This document shows positions 1 through 11,077 of a stretch of 64,000 nt of DNA, in pieces. The stretch comes from Flavobacterium haoranii (GTDB lineage Bacteria > Bacteroidota > Bacteroidia > Flavobacteriales > Flavobacteriaceae). The stretch covers positions 1,550,001 to 1,614,000 of the forward strand of contig NZ_CP045292.1 of assembly GCF_009363055.1 (NCBI RefSeq). The letters run 5' to 3'. The notes below the pieces were generated by a model. That model worked only from the letters and a program-made list of their open reading frames with translations. It was not told where the DNA came from and ran no database searches. Numbering within the stretch: position 1 is the stretch's first letter; every line of letters begins with the position of its first letter. Made by a program: the position numbers and the translations under genes.

Positions 1-696
1 TTCAGTGATGTAAGAATAGATTTCGTTCTCGTCAAAAATTCCAGTTTCGTGGTATTTTTTGAAAACTGAACCATAAGTATCGATTCCCCAAATTTTGATG
101 TTTGGATTTTTCTCTTTTAAATATTTTGCAGTTCCAGAAATTGTTCCTCCAGTTCCAACACCTACTACAAAATGCGTAATCTTTCCTTCTGTTTGTTCCC
201 AAATTTCAGGACCAGTTTGTTCGTAATGGGCTATAGCATTACTTGGATTATCGTATTGGTTAACATACCAAGCATTTGGAGTTTCTTCTGCTAAACGCTT
301 TGAAACTGAATAATAAGAACGAGGATCGGTAGGCTCAACATCTGTAGGACAAACTACAACTTTTGCGCCAACAGCTCTAAGAATATCCATTTTCTCTTTA
401 GACTGTTTGTCCGAAATAACACAAATTAGTTTATAACCTTTAACAATAGCAGCTAAAGCCAAACCCATTCCAGTATTTCCCGAAGTTCCTTCGATAATTG
501 TTCCACCTGGTTTTAAACGACCATCTGCTTCTGCATCTTCAATCATTTTAACAGCCATTCTATCTTTAACAGAATTTCCAGGATTAAAAGTTTCCACTTT
601 TGCCAATACCAAAGCATCAACTTCAGATGTAACTTTATTCAATTTAACTAATGGCGTATTTCCAATAGTTTCTAGTATGTTTTTAGCGTATTTCAT
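1..696 (-). CDS. PLP-dependent cysteine synthase / cystathionine beta-synthase family protein (3' end cut by window edge)
   Basis: The gene starts at the ATG at 696 and runs off the left edge, leaving 232 N-terminal residues. The PLP lysine lies in NSVKDRM (K44). The substrate loop is EGTSGNTG and the phosphate-binding loop is GTGGTISG. The fold-type II enzyme should join a serine derivative with sulfide or homocysteine in cysteine/cystathionine synthesis. The SYYSV and NQYDNPSNA stretches look more like cystathionine beta-synthase than classical CysK, but the C-terminus that would show CBS domains is missing, so the two cannot be separated here. A -7 element sits about 50 nt upstream. Family assignment is secure and exact substrate is not. 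Confidence 0.9.
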   Translation of the reverse strand, partial: MKYAKNILETIGNTPLVKLNKVTSEVDALVLAKVETFNPGNSVKDRMAVKMIEDAEADGRLKPGGTIIEGTSGNTGMGLALAAIVKGYKLICVISDKQSKEKMDILRAVGAKVVVCPTDVEPTDPRSYYSVSKRLAEETPNAWYVNQYDNPSNAIAHYEQTGPEIWEQTEGKITHFVVGVGTGGTISGTAKYLKEKNPNIKIWGIDTYGSVFKKYHETGIFDENEIYSYITE

Positions 697-747
697 TAAA
701 ATTTAGTTTAAAAATCGGTATAATTCCGATTAATACGTAATTATCGA

Positions 748-755
748 CAAAGGTA
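748..755 (-). promoter_or_regulatory. Promoter -7 element TACCTTTG for the cysteine synthase gene
   Basis: The minus strand reads TACCTTTG, matching the Bacteroidota -7 consensus TAnnTTTG, 51 nt upstream of the start codon. No clear -33 TTG is seen. The remaining bases between this gene and the porin stop at 835 hold nothing else I can identify. Confidence 0.5.
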
Positions 756-834
756 TTTATATTTTTTGGAATAATTATCTAGGGTAATTACAAATAAGAA
801 ATTTATAGTTACCAAACAATCAAAAGTAAAACTA

Positions 835-2777
835 CTATCTGAAGAAATTCCAAACTAATCCGAAACGCACTATAAAATCGCGGTAAGGATAATTTGGAGC
901 TGAATAAAAGTTATAACCTGTCCAAGCCGAATTAAAATGTTCAGCTTTTAAAAATATTCTTGCTTGGCGCACTTTAGCATTTACAAAGAAATCAAACATT
1001 GGGAAACCACCAATTTTAGTCTGATTTTGTACGTAAAACTCACCTAACAAAGGGTTATAATCATTAGCATAATATTCGGTAAAGTAATTGAATATTACAC
1101 CAGTTTGTAAAAACATCGCTTTCTTAAATACGTGATCGCTAAAATACAAGGTATTTCGAGTAACAATTTGTGGAACATTAAGAATGTTATCACTTTGTTC
1201 TACATTTTGGTAAAGAATTGTATTATCTAAAGCAAATTTCCAAAGTTTAATTTCTTTATTTGCTTTAACTGAGAAATAATTGATTGTATTCGAATATTGT
1301 GCTGGAGCTACTAATAAATTTTCAATATCATTTGTAGTATTATAAAAATACAAATGATCGTTAAGCACTTTACAATTCGCTTCAACATTCAACCATTTGG
1401 TATCCACTTTAAAAAGAAAGCATTTAGTTTTTCATTTTTAAAATTATTCTTCCAATTATAAAACACATAATCACTTTGATATAAATTATAATTTAGATTT
1501 GGAAGAGAATTGAGTTTCTGATATTTAAATTCGAATTTAATATTATCGTTTAAAGCATATTTAGCAATTGCTTCTATATTAGATACAGATTGATTTGTAA
1601 TTGAATTTGAAACATTTAAAAACATGTTAATTCCATTCAAATTATAATTATAGTTAGCACCAAATGAAGAAATTTGATCATTAATTGAATTAGGAACTAA
1701 AACTCCTGAGGTGCTATAAAGAACATTTCTATAAAAATAATTATAGTTGTTATTTTCCACATAAGCGATTATGTCACCAAACTTCTTTGTTGTAAATCCA
1801 ACACCAATTTTATTATATAGATGATTGTATCTTGTTTTATTATTTATTTTATTACGAAATGCATCACCAAACCTTTCACTAACCGTAGGTTGGTTAAACT
1901 CGAAGAATTTATATTCATGATTAAATTGATGGTAAATCATTAAACTATTTGGGTTCGATTTACTCAACTTATAATTATGATCTACAAAAAATCGATTCCC
2001 TTTTAATAAGGAAGTAGCATCTGTAAAATAAACTTCTAAACGATTTCTTTCTTTATAAGGATCTTCACTAGATTCAAATAAAGAGGCATCAACAATACCT
2101 CCATTTTCTTGATTAGAGATATCTTGACCTGTAAAATGAGCATTTATATGGTAACGTTTATCTTTTGTAAAATAACTCGTTGTAAATCTGAAATTTCCAG
2201 AGCTTGTTATATTATTGATATACTTGCCATTCGAACGTAATCCTTTATATGCAATAGAAAAATTTAAATTTGGTTTGGTATTAACTGTAAGAAAGGCATC
2301 TAATGATTGACCTTGTTCCATAACTGTTTTAAAATACAAATCAGTTAATGGTGTAGGTACATTATAATAGTTAATATCATTAAATTCTAAATAATTGAAG
2401 TGTTTAGCAGTAAATCCCATTTTTGGAAATGTACTACTTTTATACCAATTATAATCAAGTGTATTATATGTATGCCCTTCATTAGCAAAAGCAATCAAAC
2501 CGAATATATCTTTTCTAAGTAGATTGTATTTATATTCTTTTTGAATAGATAAAGTAGTATCAAGAAATGTAGTATCTCTTTCTAAAGTATAGATTTTATA
2601 TAAATCTATTGGAGCTTTATTATCTCCTAAAGATTTTCCTTTAAATACTTTTGTAGTATCATTAATATTGCCAGAAGATTTAGTAATTAATTTACTATCA
2701 TCAATATCCTTAGCAGGCTTTTGAGCAAATGAACTAACAGTTATAAAAAATAAAATGAAGCAAATAAATAATCTCAT
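835..2777 (-). CDS. Putative outer-membrane porin (Porin_10-like), with frameshift
   Basis: The reading frame is about 647 residues once one base is restored. The start is the ATG at 2777 (MRLFICFILFF, signal peptide ending SSFAQ); longer upstream codons lie across the promoter. The body is rich in alternating aromatic/polar beta-strand segments and the protein ends in Phe-Phe-Arg, as expected for an outer-membrane beta-barrel. It resembles the putative porin family common in Flavobacteriaceae. The frame breaks near 1407-1413, where a T5 run (minus strand, before AAAGTGGAT) needs a sixth T to join FFFK to VDTKW. The two halves are otherwise collinear. A sequencing indel is more likely than a pseudogene. 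Confidence 0.8.
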
Positions 2778-2793
2778 TATCAAAAAATATCGA

Positions 2794-2801
2794 CAAATGT
2801 A
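2794..2801 (-). promoter_or_regulatory. Promoter -7 element TACATTTG for the porin gene
   Basis: A TAnnTTTG match on the minus strand, 17 nt upstream of the chosen porin start. It fixes the start at 2777, because the more upstream in-frame start lies before this element. Confidence 0.55.
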
Positions 2802-2820
2802 ATGAGAAATAATAGATAAA

Positions 2821-2847
2821 AAAAACCCTCTCAAATTGAGAGGGTTT
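2821..2847 (-). terminator. Intrinsic terminator after the Sus-operon lipoproteins
   Basis: The hairpin has arms AAAACCCTCTCAA and TTGAGAGGGTTTT, followed on the minus strand by further T residues. It lies just downstream of the lipoprotein gene that ends at 2874 and closes the SusCD operon. Confidence 0.85.
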
Positions 2848-2873
2848 TACGTTTTAAAAAAATAATATTAATA

Positions 2874-3890
2874 TTATTTTTTTAAACTTTTTGCTCTAGC
2901 ATTTGCAAAAGCAGCTTTAATCTTATCGTGGTTTACTGCAAATCTAGCAGAACCTAAAACAGAATTATTACTATCTAAAACAGAGATAACACCACTGTTT
3001 ATTTCTATTGTTAAAACATAGTCTTCAGCTCCTGAACCATATGTAGAATCAGGAATATAAGCACTTTCTTGATCGAAATTAAGTGGATTTAATAGACCTG
3101 GTCTATAAAATTCAACTGAAGTAGGTATAGTAAATACATCGTGATATAAACCTGAAAGACCTCCATCATCCCAAACACTATAGAAAATATAATAAGTCCC
3201 ATCTGGTAAATAGTTAGGGTGTGAAGGATCAACAGAAACTGATAAACTTTCTGTAGGACAAGCGCCAGTTGCACCATCATAAATTCCAGTATCATCAAAG
3301 TTTGAATCAAAAACTAAATAGTCCATATCATACTCAAAATCACAAGTAGTTGTCATTTCTCCTTGATAATAAAACTCTTTACCATAATTTAATTCAAAAA
3401 TCATTTCTGAACTATCGTAATCTTCGATAGCAAAATTTACTACTTCATACTGCATCGTAGCATTAGCCAAAGATTGATTACCTATTTGAATTGATAAAGT
3501 TTTAGTATCTTCTACATAAATATCACTCAAGATTTTAATTTTACCTGAAACAGTTGTTTCTCTAGCTGGAATATCTAAGAACTCTATAGATTCATCACTA
3601 AGGTTTAAGATTTCATAATCTTCACCTAAAACAGCATCTCCGCCAATTTGCACAATTCTAAAACGAGTAGCAATCGAAGAAGGTTTATTTAATGTGATTG
3701 TAAAAGGAAATTCCTCTTCATCGTATTCATTAAGTGTAATGGTAGCTGAATTATCAAAATCTGTGGTTACTGATGCAACTACACCTTCCGTTACTTCAAA
3801 TACCGAATCACCTGTTGCGTCATCTTGATTATCACAAGATACAAAACCTAAAGCTAGAGCTAAAAGAGATGACATTAAAATTTTATTCAT
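2874..3890 (-). CDS. Outer-membrane lipoprotein with Calx-beta-like region, last gene of the SusCD operon
   Basis: This is a 338-residue lipoprotein. I chose the ATG at 3890 (MNKILMSSLLALALGFVSC), which follows an A-rich stretch and gives a 19-residue lipoprotein signal; an ATG five codons upstream (3905) is possible. The lipobox Cys is followed by DNQDD. Residues around 35-160 look like a Calx-beta repeat (ordered acidic strands, DAVLGEDYE). The C-terminal half is not recognised. By position, third lipoprotein after SusC and SusD, it probably sits on the cell surface and helps bind the operon's unknown substrate, like SusE/SusF. That role is inferred from context only. Confidence 0.75.
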   Translation of the reverse strand: MNKILMSSLLALALGFVSCDNQDDATGDSVFEVTEGVVASVTTDFDNSATITLNEYDEEEFPFTITLNKPSSIATRFRIVQIGGDAVLGEDYEILNLSDESIEFLDIPARETTVSGKIKILSDIYVEDTKTLSIQIGNQSLANATMQYEVVNFAIEDYDSSEMIFELNYGKEFYYQGEMTTTCDFEYDMDYLVFDSNFDDTGIYDGATGACPTESLSVSVDPSHPNYLPDGTYYIFYSVWDDGGLSGLYHDVFTIPTSVEFYRPGLLNPLNFDQESAYIPDSTYGSGAEDYVLTIEINSGVISVLDSNNSVLGSARFAVNHDKIKAAFANARAKSLKK

Positions 3891-3916
3891 ATTATTTTTT
3901 CTCATACTATTAATAA

Positions 3917-4729
3917 TTAAATTTTGATTAAAGTATATGCTCTGCCTGAATAAACATCCGATACAAATACATCAGTGAAAGTAATATTACCATTTGGTTG
4001 AACCGTTCCAGTTCCACCAATATCATTAGAAAACTGCCAGTCATTCAAAATTGTACAAGTACCACACAAATCTGTAATTTTTACTTTGTATCCAGCTGTT
4101 GGCCATCCAAACATTGAACTCATTTCATATAAACCATCTCCAATCTCTGTTAAAGTATGAATTTGAGGACCACTTAAATAATTAACATAATAGTTACCTG
4201 CTAAATATGAACCACAAGCTACATTTACTTTAGTAAAATTTCTATTTAAATGAACCGTTGTTCCATCAGTAAGATAAGCAACATAAGTTAATTTCCAATA
4301 ATCTCCAATATTTAATGTTGAATCGTCTAATGGAAGAGAACCTCCATTAAAAGTTAAACCTTCAATAAGATCTGTATAGTCAAATTGATAAGATTTACTT
4401 TCATATTGATCAACTAAAGGCATATCAAAAGAGAAAAACAATAAATTGTTAGATGAAATCATTTCTTCTTGATCGGTACCTACATTTATTAAGCCAAAAT
4501 ATTGCTTGTAAACTTCTACTTTTTCAATCTCATCACGACCTTGAAATACAGAAAAGTTTACTGACATAGTTTCATCATTAGGTTGACCTTGTTTGTAAGT
4601 AAGAGAAGAAGTCATCTCCGCTACTAGTCCACCTGTATTTTTGTTCCCTGTTAAAGTATCTTCATCATCAGAACATGCAAAAGACAAAAATAACAAAGAA
4701 AATAAAGATAATTTTAATAAATTTTTCAT
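3917..4729 (-). CDS. SusE-position lipoprotein of unknown function
   Basis: A 270-residue protein with a lipoprotein signal (MKNLLKLSLFSLLFLSFAC, then SDDED). It starts 13 nt after the SusD stop and ends 26 nt before the next lipoprotein start, so it belongs to the same transcript. Beta-rich with two Cys in a CGTC-like pair (LCGTCTI) near residue 230. I do not recognise a named domain. Genes in this position after SusD usually encode surface ligand-binding lipoproteins; that is an inference here. Confidence 0.75.
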   Translation of the reverse strand: MKNLLKLSLFSLLFLSFACSDDEDTLTGNKNTGGLVAEMTSSLTYKQGQPNDETMSVNFSVFQGRDEIEKVEVYKQYFGLINVGTDQEEMISSNNLLFFSFDMPLVDQYESKSYQFDYTDLIEGLTFNGGSLPLDDSTLNIGDYWKLTYVAYLTDGTTVHLNRNFTKVNVACGSYLAGNYYVNYLSGPQIHTLTEIGDGLYEMSSMFGWPTAGYKVKITDLCGTCTILNDWQFSNDIGGTGTVQPNGNITFTDVFVSDVYSGRAYTLIKI

Positions 4730-4742
4730 ATTCTATTTTTTT

Positions 4743-6164
4743 TTAGTTCATCCACCAAACTTTCGATAACATAGTATCTCCTTGATCTAATGTTGCTACT
4801 GCAGCGGCATAACTTGCTTGGTTAAAGTTTTGCTCATCAGTAGAGTAATAAAATCTTCTTGGAATTGCTGAAATAGCAGCATTAGCAACTGGAGATAAAG
4901 CAGGGTATCCTGTTCTTCTCCACTCAGTCCAAGCTTCAATACCTTGACCGTAAAGTGCTAACCACATTTGAGTACCTATTTTTTCTCTTGCATCAGCCTG
5001 AGTATTAAAATCTACCACAGAATTTGACAAATAAGCTGGACTAACTGATAAACCATTAAAAGAAAAATTAGCAGCTATACCTTTATTATAGTGAATCTTT
5101 GCTTCAGCAAGACCACCAGAAATAATACCTTCATTAGCTGCTTCTGCTAAATAAAATTCAACTTGAGCATAAGATAACATTACACCTGGTAACTCAGGAT
5201 CTAAATAAAACTCACCTGGTGATGAAAAATTATTATAACTACCAGAATTCTCAGTACCAGGTACATTACCTACATAAGCTCCAGAATTATTAACTTGAGC
5301 AAATACCTCTAATCTATCGAAATCAAATAACGAATTTAATTTATCAACTAGAACCGAGCTTACTTTATACTCATTTCTTGTACTGAAAACAATTGTTTCA
5401 TAAATTGGATTAGCATCAGGTTGAGAAGCTGTGTATGCTAACTGAGCACTGTCATCGTTAGAAGACATTAATAAACCAGAATTTACTAAAGCCTGTACAT
5501 CAGTAGAAACATTTCTAACTTTAGAAATTCTCATTAAGGCTTTTAATTTTAATGAAGCGGCTAATTTTCTCCATTTAGCAACATCACCACCATATAATAA
5601 ATCTGCAGAAACCGTTATATCACCAGAACCTGAAGCAAATAAATTCTCAGCTTGATCTAACAAATCTAAAATTCTATCATAAACTTCTTCTTGTGAATTA
5701 TATGCAGGCTTAAAAACTGTAGGAATACCAACTTCATCAAAAGGTACAGGACCATATAAATCAGTTAAAATTTGGAAAGCATTTGCTTGCATTACTAAAG
5801 CAGCTCCTTGTAAATTAGTATTACCCTCATCTCCAGCTAAAGTGTAGGCAGCTTTTGCCTCACCAATGACACTAGCATACATAGATGTCCATACTGAGTT
5901 CATTAAAGCTCTACGAGGAATATATTTTTCTTCATCGTTATATTGAACTTTTGACCAATGTTGTGCCCAACATAATCCCATATCACCACCAACTTGAGCA
6001 TTATACAATACATTCTGAGTTGAAATTATTGTAGTAGCTAATAATAAGTTAGGGTCTGTTACTTGTGAGTCATTCGGCGATTGATTGATTGACTCAAAGT
6101 CTTTGTCACAACTAACAGTTAGCGCTGCTAAAGCTGTAACAAAAAATAAACCTATTCTCTTCAT
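4743..6164 (-). CDS. SusD/RagB family nutrient-binding outer-membrane lipoprotein
   Basis: A 473-residue lipoprotein (signal ending LAALTVSC, then DKDFESINQSPN). The N-terminus with INQSPNDSQVTDPNLLL, the helical TPR-like middle (AGDEGNTNLQGAALVMQANAF, KWRKLAASLKLKALMRISK) and the late YAQVEFYLAEAA motif are characteristic of SusD-like proteins. It caps the SusC transporter encoded just upstream (10-nt gap) and captures the substrate at the cell surface. No glycosidase, peptidase or regulator is next to the operon, so the substrate cannot be guessed from context. Confidence 0.93.
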   Translation of the reverse strand: MKRIGLFFVTALAALTVSCDKDFESINQSPNDSQVTDPNLLLATTIISTQNVLYNAQVGGDMGLCWAQHWSKVQYNDEEKYIPRRALMNSVWTSMYASVIGEAKAAYTLAGDEGNTNLQGAALVMQANAFQILTDLYGPVPFDEVGIPTVFKPAYNSQEEVYDRILDLLDQAENLFASGSGDITVSADLLYGGDVAKWRKLAASLKLKALMRISKVRNVSTDVQALVNSGLLMSSNDDSAQLAYTASQPDANPIYETIVFSTRNEYKVSSVLVDKLNSLFDFDRLEVFAQVNNSGAYVGNVPGTENSGSYNNFSSPGEFYLDPELPGVMLSYAQVEFYLAEAANEGIISGGLAEAKIHYNKGIAANFSFNGLSVSPAYLSNSVVDFNTQADAREKIGTQMWLALYGQGIEAWTEWRRTGYPALSPVANAAISAIPRRFYYSTDEQNFNQASYAAAVATLDQGDTMLSKVWWMN

Positions 6165-6174
6165 AGTAATTTAA

Positions 6175-9100
6175 TTAAAATTTAACATTAATATTAAATC
6201 CGTAAGTTCTAGCAGACGGTAATTGACCAAATTCTTGACCTTGCTCACCATTTGAACTACTGAAACCAGTTTCAGGATCAATATGAGGAACTTTAGAGTA
6301 TAATAATGCAAGGTTTCTACCTACAACAGATACTTTAAAATCTTGAATAAATGTTCCTCTTAACCAGTTTTTAGGTAAAGAATAACCTAAAGACACTTGT
6401 CTTAACTTAACATAAGATGCATCAAAAATTCCAGATTCAGTAAAGTTAGAATAGTTGTAAGCATATTGGTTGAAAGTTTTAGCATCCACAACTACGTTGT
6501 TTGGTTGCCATCCTCCGTTTCCGTCAGACATTACACCATTTCCAACTACTCCTGTTTCTCTACCAATTGTAGTTTCAGCTAAAGTACCAGCATATCTACC
6601 CCACATGTAAGTCATTGAGAATAACTCTCCACCCATTTTAGCATCTATTAAAGTACTTAAGTCAAAGTTTTTATATTTGAAAGTAAAGTTAGCACCACCT
6701 GTCCAATCTGGAGTAATGTTACCTAATACAGCTAATTGCTCATTATTTGTAACTGGCAATCCATTTTCATAAACAATTTGACCTTGATCATTACGTAAAT
6801 AAGGAAAACCAACTATGGCACCATAAGCTTGTCCTGGAATAGCTTGTAATTCCATACCCCATTGACCACCTAAAACATATGAATCTTGTCCACCTAAATC
6901 AACAACCTCATTTTTGTTTTTAGCAAAGTTTAAATCAACATCAAAACTAAAGTTCTCATTTTTAACAACTGTAGCTCCTAATTGTAATTCAATACCTTTA
7001 TTTGTCATTGTAGCAGCATTTAACCAAGCATTTGTAAAAGTTGAAGCAGAAGATACCTGAGTTGGTAAAATTAAGTCTTCACCTTTTTGGCTATAATAAG
7101 TCGCAGCAAATCTAACACGGTTTTTAAACGCATTAACATCTAAACCAACTTCAATACCTGTAGTAGATTCTGGTTTAATATCTGGATTCCATTGTGTATT
7201 AGGAACACTTGAAATAGTACCAAAATTATTATTAGATAATCCATAAGTAGTATTTAAAGAGTACTCAGATAAAGGACCTACACCCCTACTTTAGACCATC
7301 CACCTCTTACTTTTGCGTAATTGATAGTTGAATTACTGAAACCTAACATATCTGATAAGATAAATGATGCAGTAACTGATGGATAGAAGAATGAGTTATT
7401 CTCAGGTGAGAATAATGAAGACCAGTCATTTCTAGCAGTAAAATCTAAGAACGCATAATTTTTGAATGATAATTGACCAAAACCAAAAACACTGTTGATT
7501 CTTTGCTCGTAGTAGTTACTATCAATAACTGGAGTAGTTCCAGATTTAACGTTTGATAAAGTAAATAAACCTGGTAACTCTAAACCACCTGTTAATTCTC
7601 CGATAGCATTTGAACGAACTCTTTTTAAACTATTTAAACCTCCGTTTAAAGTTAATTTAAAACTTTCAGACAAATCTTTATTCCAAGTTAAAATAGTTTC
7701 AGCATTTATTTCAGAATATCTTCTGTTAATATCTGCATAGTAACCATCTTGATACTCATTAGTACCAATTTCTTTTCTTAAAGTCTCTCTTTGAGAGTAT
7801 TGATCTAACGAAACTTTTCCATTAATAGACCAGTTATCATCAAATTTAAAGTTTAATCCAAAACTTCCAACAATTCTATCTTGATCTAATGTACTTCTAT
7901 TTGTTTCTAAAGCCCAATAAGGGTTATTTTGGAATACTGTATTCCAGTTTAACGGAGTACCTTCTGCAGCAGTTCCAACAGCAGCTAACGGCAAGTTTCT
8001 CCAATCTCTTAAAGCTGGGAAATTAACGTTTCTTGCAGACCATAAAAACTGTTGAACTGGATTTTCAGAAGTATAACCCACGTTAGGTAAGTTATTACTT
8101 TTATTATTGAAATAGTTAACATTAACATTTGCAGTTAATTTATTACCCAATTTCATACTTCCATTTAAACCTACATTAAATTTTTTGAAGTCAGTAAAAG
8201 GGATCATACCTTTTTCACTTGTGTTACCAATTGACATTCTAAAGTTAGAAAACTCATCACCTCTTGACAACGTTAAAGTATTACTTTGAGACAAACCTGT
8301 ATCATAGAAATTTTTAACATTATCCTTGTAAGATCTCCAAGGAAGTGGAGCACCACCAACTTTGTAAGAATCCCATTGAACAAACTCTAAACCTCTGTCT
8401 AAAGCAGGCCCCCAACTCTCATCAACACTGTCATTGTATCCACCACCTGCACCATCAACGAATTCGAAGAAATCACTAGTAGCTCCTTGACCGTATGAAT
8501 TTTGATAAGAAGGTAATCTTAAAGGATTTGAAAAAGTTGTATTATTATTGAAAGCAACTTCAATTTTACCATTTTTATTTTTACCAGATTTAGTGGTAAT
8601 TAAAATAACCCCTTTACTAGCACGGATACCATATAAAGCAGCAGCAGTTGGCCCTTTCAACACAGTTACTGATTCTACATCATCAGGATTGATACTTGCA
8701 GCACCATTTGGCAAATCACGTCCACCACTAGACCCTGCATTACCATAACTTGTATTATCGTAAGGAATACCATCGATAACAAATAACGCTTGATTATTAC
8801 CTGTAATTGTTGAAGCACCTCTTAATACAATTCTTGAAGAAGCTCCTACAGCACCTGAAGAACTCGTAACTTGTACACCCGCAATTTTACCAGATAATGA
8901 ATTAACAATATTTGACTCTCTAGCCTCTGTTAAATCTTCACCTTTTACTGATTGCGCAGCATAAGTCACCGCTTTTTCAGATTTTTTAACACCTAACGCA
9001 GCAGTTACAACCACCTCTTCAAGTTGAGCCGCTTTAATTGTAACATTGTAAGAGCTAGCCGCGCCCACAGTTACTTCTTGGTTAGCATAACCAACATAAG

Positions 9101-9317
9101 AGACAACTAAAACATCTCCTTGTTTAGCACTGATGGCATAATTACCATCAAAATCTGTAGTAGTACCACGTGTTGTTCCTTTTACAACTACGTTAGCACC
9201 AGCAATTGGGCCTAGTTCATCAGACACAACCCCTGTAATAGTTTTCTCTTGAGCAAAAGAAAACTGCATTGTTAACGCTACTAAAAGCGTAAAAATCCAT
9301 TTAAACTTCGATCTCAT
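6175..9317 (-). CDS. SusC/RagA family TonB-dependent outer-membrane transporter, with frameshift
   Basis: About 1047 residues after restoring one base. Order: signal peptide (to FSFAQ), CarboxypepD_reg-like domain (residues ~25-105, TGVVSDELGPIAGANVVVKGT), plug domain (LEEVVVTAALG, then GKIAGVQV, LFVIDGIPYD, VTVLKGPTAAALYG), then the beta-barrel ending in VKF with a terminal aromatic. It imports the ligand captured by SusD using TonB energy. The frame breaks at about 7281-7285: the minus strand has GTAGGGGTGTAG, and one extra G restores VGGVGPLSEYS and the remaining barrel. A homopolymer undercall is the likely cause. It is the first gene of the operon. Confidence 0.93.
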
Positions 9318-9496
9318 ATTAAATTTATTTGAGTTAGTTATTCCGCAAACTTCTTAATTATTTCTTAAATAAACAAATAATACTTCGGAATATTACTAAT
9401 TTATTTATGTTAAATTTTTCACCAAATAATTTAAGTTTTGCAAATAGTTCTCTTCTAAGAGATGCATTTTTATCAAAAAGGTTGCGTAAAAAATTA

Positions 9497-9504
9497 TATT
9501 TTTG
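9497..9504 (+). promoter_or_regulatory. Promoter -7 element TATTTTTG for rnhB
   Basis: A TAnnTTTG match 12 nt upstream of the ATG at 9517. It overlaps the upstream TTG codon at 9502, which argues against that codon as the translation start. Confidence 0.5.
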
Positions 9505-9516
9505 ATAAAAAATTCA

Positions 9517-10176
9517 ATGTTAAGTAAAAGTTACGGCAATTTTAAATTAGAGTGCGGAACCGATGAAGCAGGCCGAGGATGTTTAGCTGGTCCAGTAACA
9601 GCAGCAGCTATCATTTTAGATACAAATTTCGAGAATCAAACTTTAAATGATTCTAAACAGTTATCAGAAAACAAGCGCTTTCAACTTCGTCCAGAAATAG
9701 AATCGCAAGCCATAACTTTTGCCGTTACTCATATATATAATGAAGAAATAGACGAAATCAACATTCTCAACGCTTCCATGAAAGCCATGCAGGAATGTAT
9801 TTTAAAACTGTCTCAAAAACCCGAACATATTATAGTAGACGGCAACCGAGGTATTTTTAGAAAACTTGGGATTCAAAATACCGTTGGAAAAATTTTCACT
9901 CAAGAAGAAATTGAGTATTTAAAAGATATTCCCAACCAAAGTATTATAAAAGGAGATGCTAAATTTTTAAGTATTGCCGCCGCTTCGGTACTAGCCAAAA
10001 CGTATCGCGACGAATTTATGGACAAAATCCACGAAGAATATCCGATGTACAACTGGAAAAAAAACAAAGGTTACCCCACAAAAGAACATCGCGAAGCAAT
10101 TGCCAAGTATGGCCCATGCAAATACCACAGAATGAGCTTTCGATTATTGCCCGAACAGTTGATTTTGGATTTATGA
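9517..10176 (+). CDS. rnhB: Ribonuclease HII
   Basis: A 219-residue enzyme that cuts the RNA strand of RNA-DNA hybrids and single ribonucleotides in DNA. The catalytic set is visible: [14 protein letters not shown] (Asp and Glu), [17 protein letters not shown] (Asp) and the [20 protein letters not shown] segment. Length is normal for the family. I chose the ATG at 9517; an in-frame TTG at 9502 lies in the promoter. It is divergent from SusC and convergent with lipB. Confidence 0.95.
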   Translation: MLSKSYGNFKLECGTDEAGRGCLAGPVTAAAIILDTNFENQTLNDSKQLSENKRFQLRPEIESQAITFAVTHIYNEEIDEINILNASMKAMQECILKLSQKPEHIIVDGNRGIFRKLGIQNTVGKIFTQEEIEYLKDIPNQSIIKGDAKFLSIAAASVLAKTYRDEFMDKIHEEYPMYNWKKNKGYPTKEHREAIAKYGPCKYHRMSFRLLPEQLILDL

Positions 10177-10285
10177 TTGAAGATTTCAGATTTAAGAAAT
10201 AACACCTCGAGTTCTGAATAGCATTTGAAAGTGATTAAAAGGTAAAACTCGAAAATCACAATAAATCCCCATAGAAAATATATGA

Positions 10286-10344
10286 GATATGTACGGGATA
10301 TGTACGGGATATGTACGGGATATGTACGGGATATGTATGGGATA
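10286..10344 (+). repeat. Tandem repeat of an 11-bp unit, five copies
   Basis: The unit GATATGTACGG is repeated from 10286, 10297, 10308, 10319 and 10330 (the last copy has C to T), followed by a partial GATA. It fills the gap between the convergent rnhB and lipB stops, ending directly at the lipB stop codon. Confidence 0.95.
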
Positions 10345-10345
10345 A

Positions 10346-11050
10346 CTATACCATTTCTGCTTCAAATAAATTTTGAAAATGTTTAAGAATTTTTTCGCGC
10401 ACTTCGTTTTCATCTACTTCCCTACCTAATTCTACATGCAAAGATGTTACTCCTTTTCCACGAATACCACACGGAATAATATTATCAAAATAACCTAAGT
10501 CTGAATTTACATTTAATGCAAAACCATGCATGGTTACCCAGCGACTCGCACGCACACCCATAGCACATATTTTTCGAGCAAATGGTGTTCCTACATCTAA
10601 CCACACTCCGGTTTCCCCTTCACTGCGTACGCCTTTTAAACCATAATCGGCTAAAACCAAAATAATAGTTTCTTCAAGCAAACGTAAATACTTATGTATA
10701 TCGGTAAAGAAATTTTCTAAATCTAATATAGGATAGCCTACAATTTGCCCAGGACCGTGATAGGTAATATCTCCACCTCTGTTAATTTTATAAAAAGTAG
10801 CTCCTTTATCTGCCAGTTGCTTTTCGGAAAGCAACAAATTAGAAACATCTCCACTTTTCCCTAAAGTATATACGTGTGGATGTTCTACAAACAAAAAATA
10901 ATTATCGGTTTCAACATCGGGGTTTTCTCTTTTTTGCTTTTTTTGTTCCACAACTTTAGCAAATATTTCTTCTTGGTAGTCCCAAGTATCTTTATAGTCT
11001 TTAGTTCCTAAATCTTGAAGGAACACTTTTTTATTTTGAACGCTTACCAT
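10346..11050 (-). CDS. lipB: Lipoyl(octanoyl) transferase
   Basis: A 234-residue enzyme that transfers octanoate from acyl carrier protein to lipoyl domains, the first step of lipoate assembly. Seen in the sequence: EHPHVYTLGKSG, the signature RGGDITYHGPGQIVGYP, WVTMHGFALNV, and the catalytic IIPCGIRGKGVTSL with Cys and Lys. I chose the ATG at 11050 (MVSVQNKK), because a -7 promoter element lies at 11070-11077 and the longer reading (11080) would start upstream of it. Monocistronic, convergent with rnhB. Confidence 0.95.
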   Translation of the reverse strand: MVSVQNKKVFLQDLGTKDYKDTWDYQEEIFAKVVEQKKQKRENPDVETDNYFLFVEHPHVYTLGKSGDVSNLLLSEKQLADKGATFYKINRGGDITYHGPGQIVGYPILDLENFFTDIHKYLRLLEETIILVLADYGLKGVRSEGETGVWLDVGTPFARKICAMGVRASRWVTMHGFALNVNSDLGYFDNIIPCGIRGKGVTSLHVELGREVDENEVREKILKHFQNLFEAEMV

Positions 11051-11069
11051 AGCATCATTAATTAGACTA

Positions 11070-11077
11070 CAAATATA
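11070..11077 (-). promoter_or_regulatory. Promoter -7 element TATATTTG for lipB
   Basis: A TAnnTTTG match on the minus strand, 20 nt before the chosen lipB start. Confidence 0.5.

Noticed and set aside
10286..10344. CRISPR array
   Set aside because: The repeats are contiguous 11-bp units without spacers.
10192..10413. Minus-strand ORF across the 11-bp repeat
   Set aside because: It translates repeat DNA (a periodic peptide) and overlaps lipB; not a gene.
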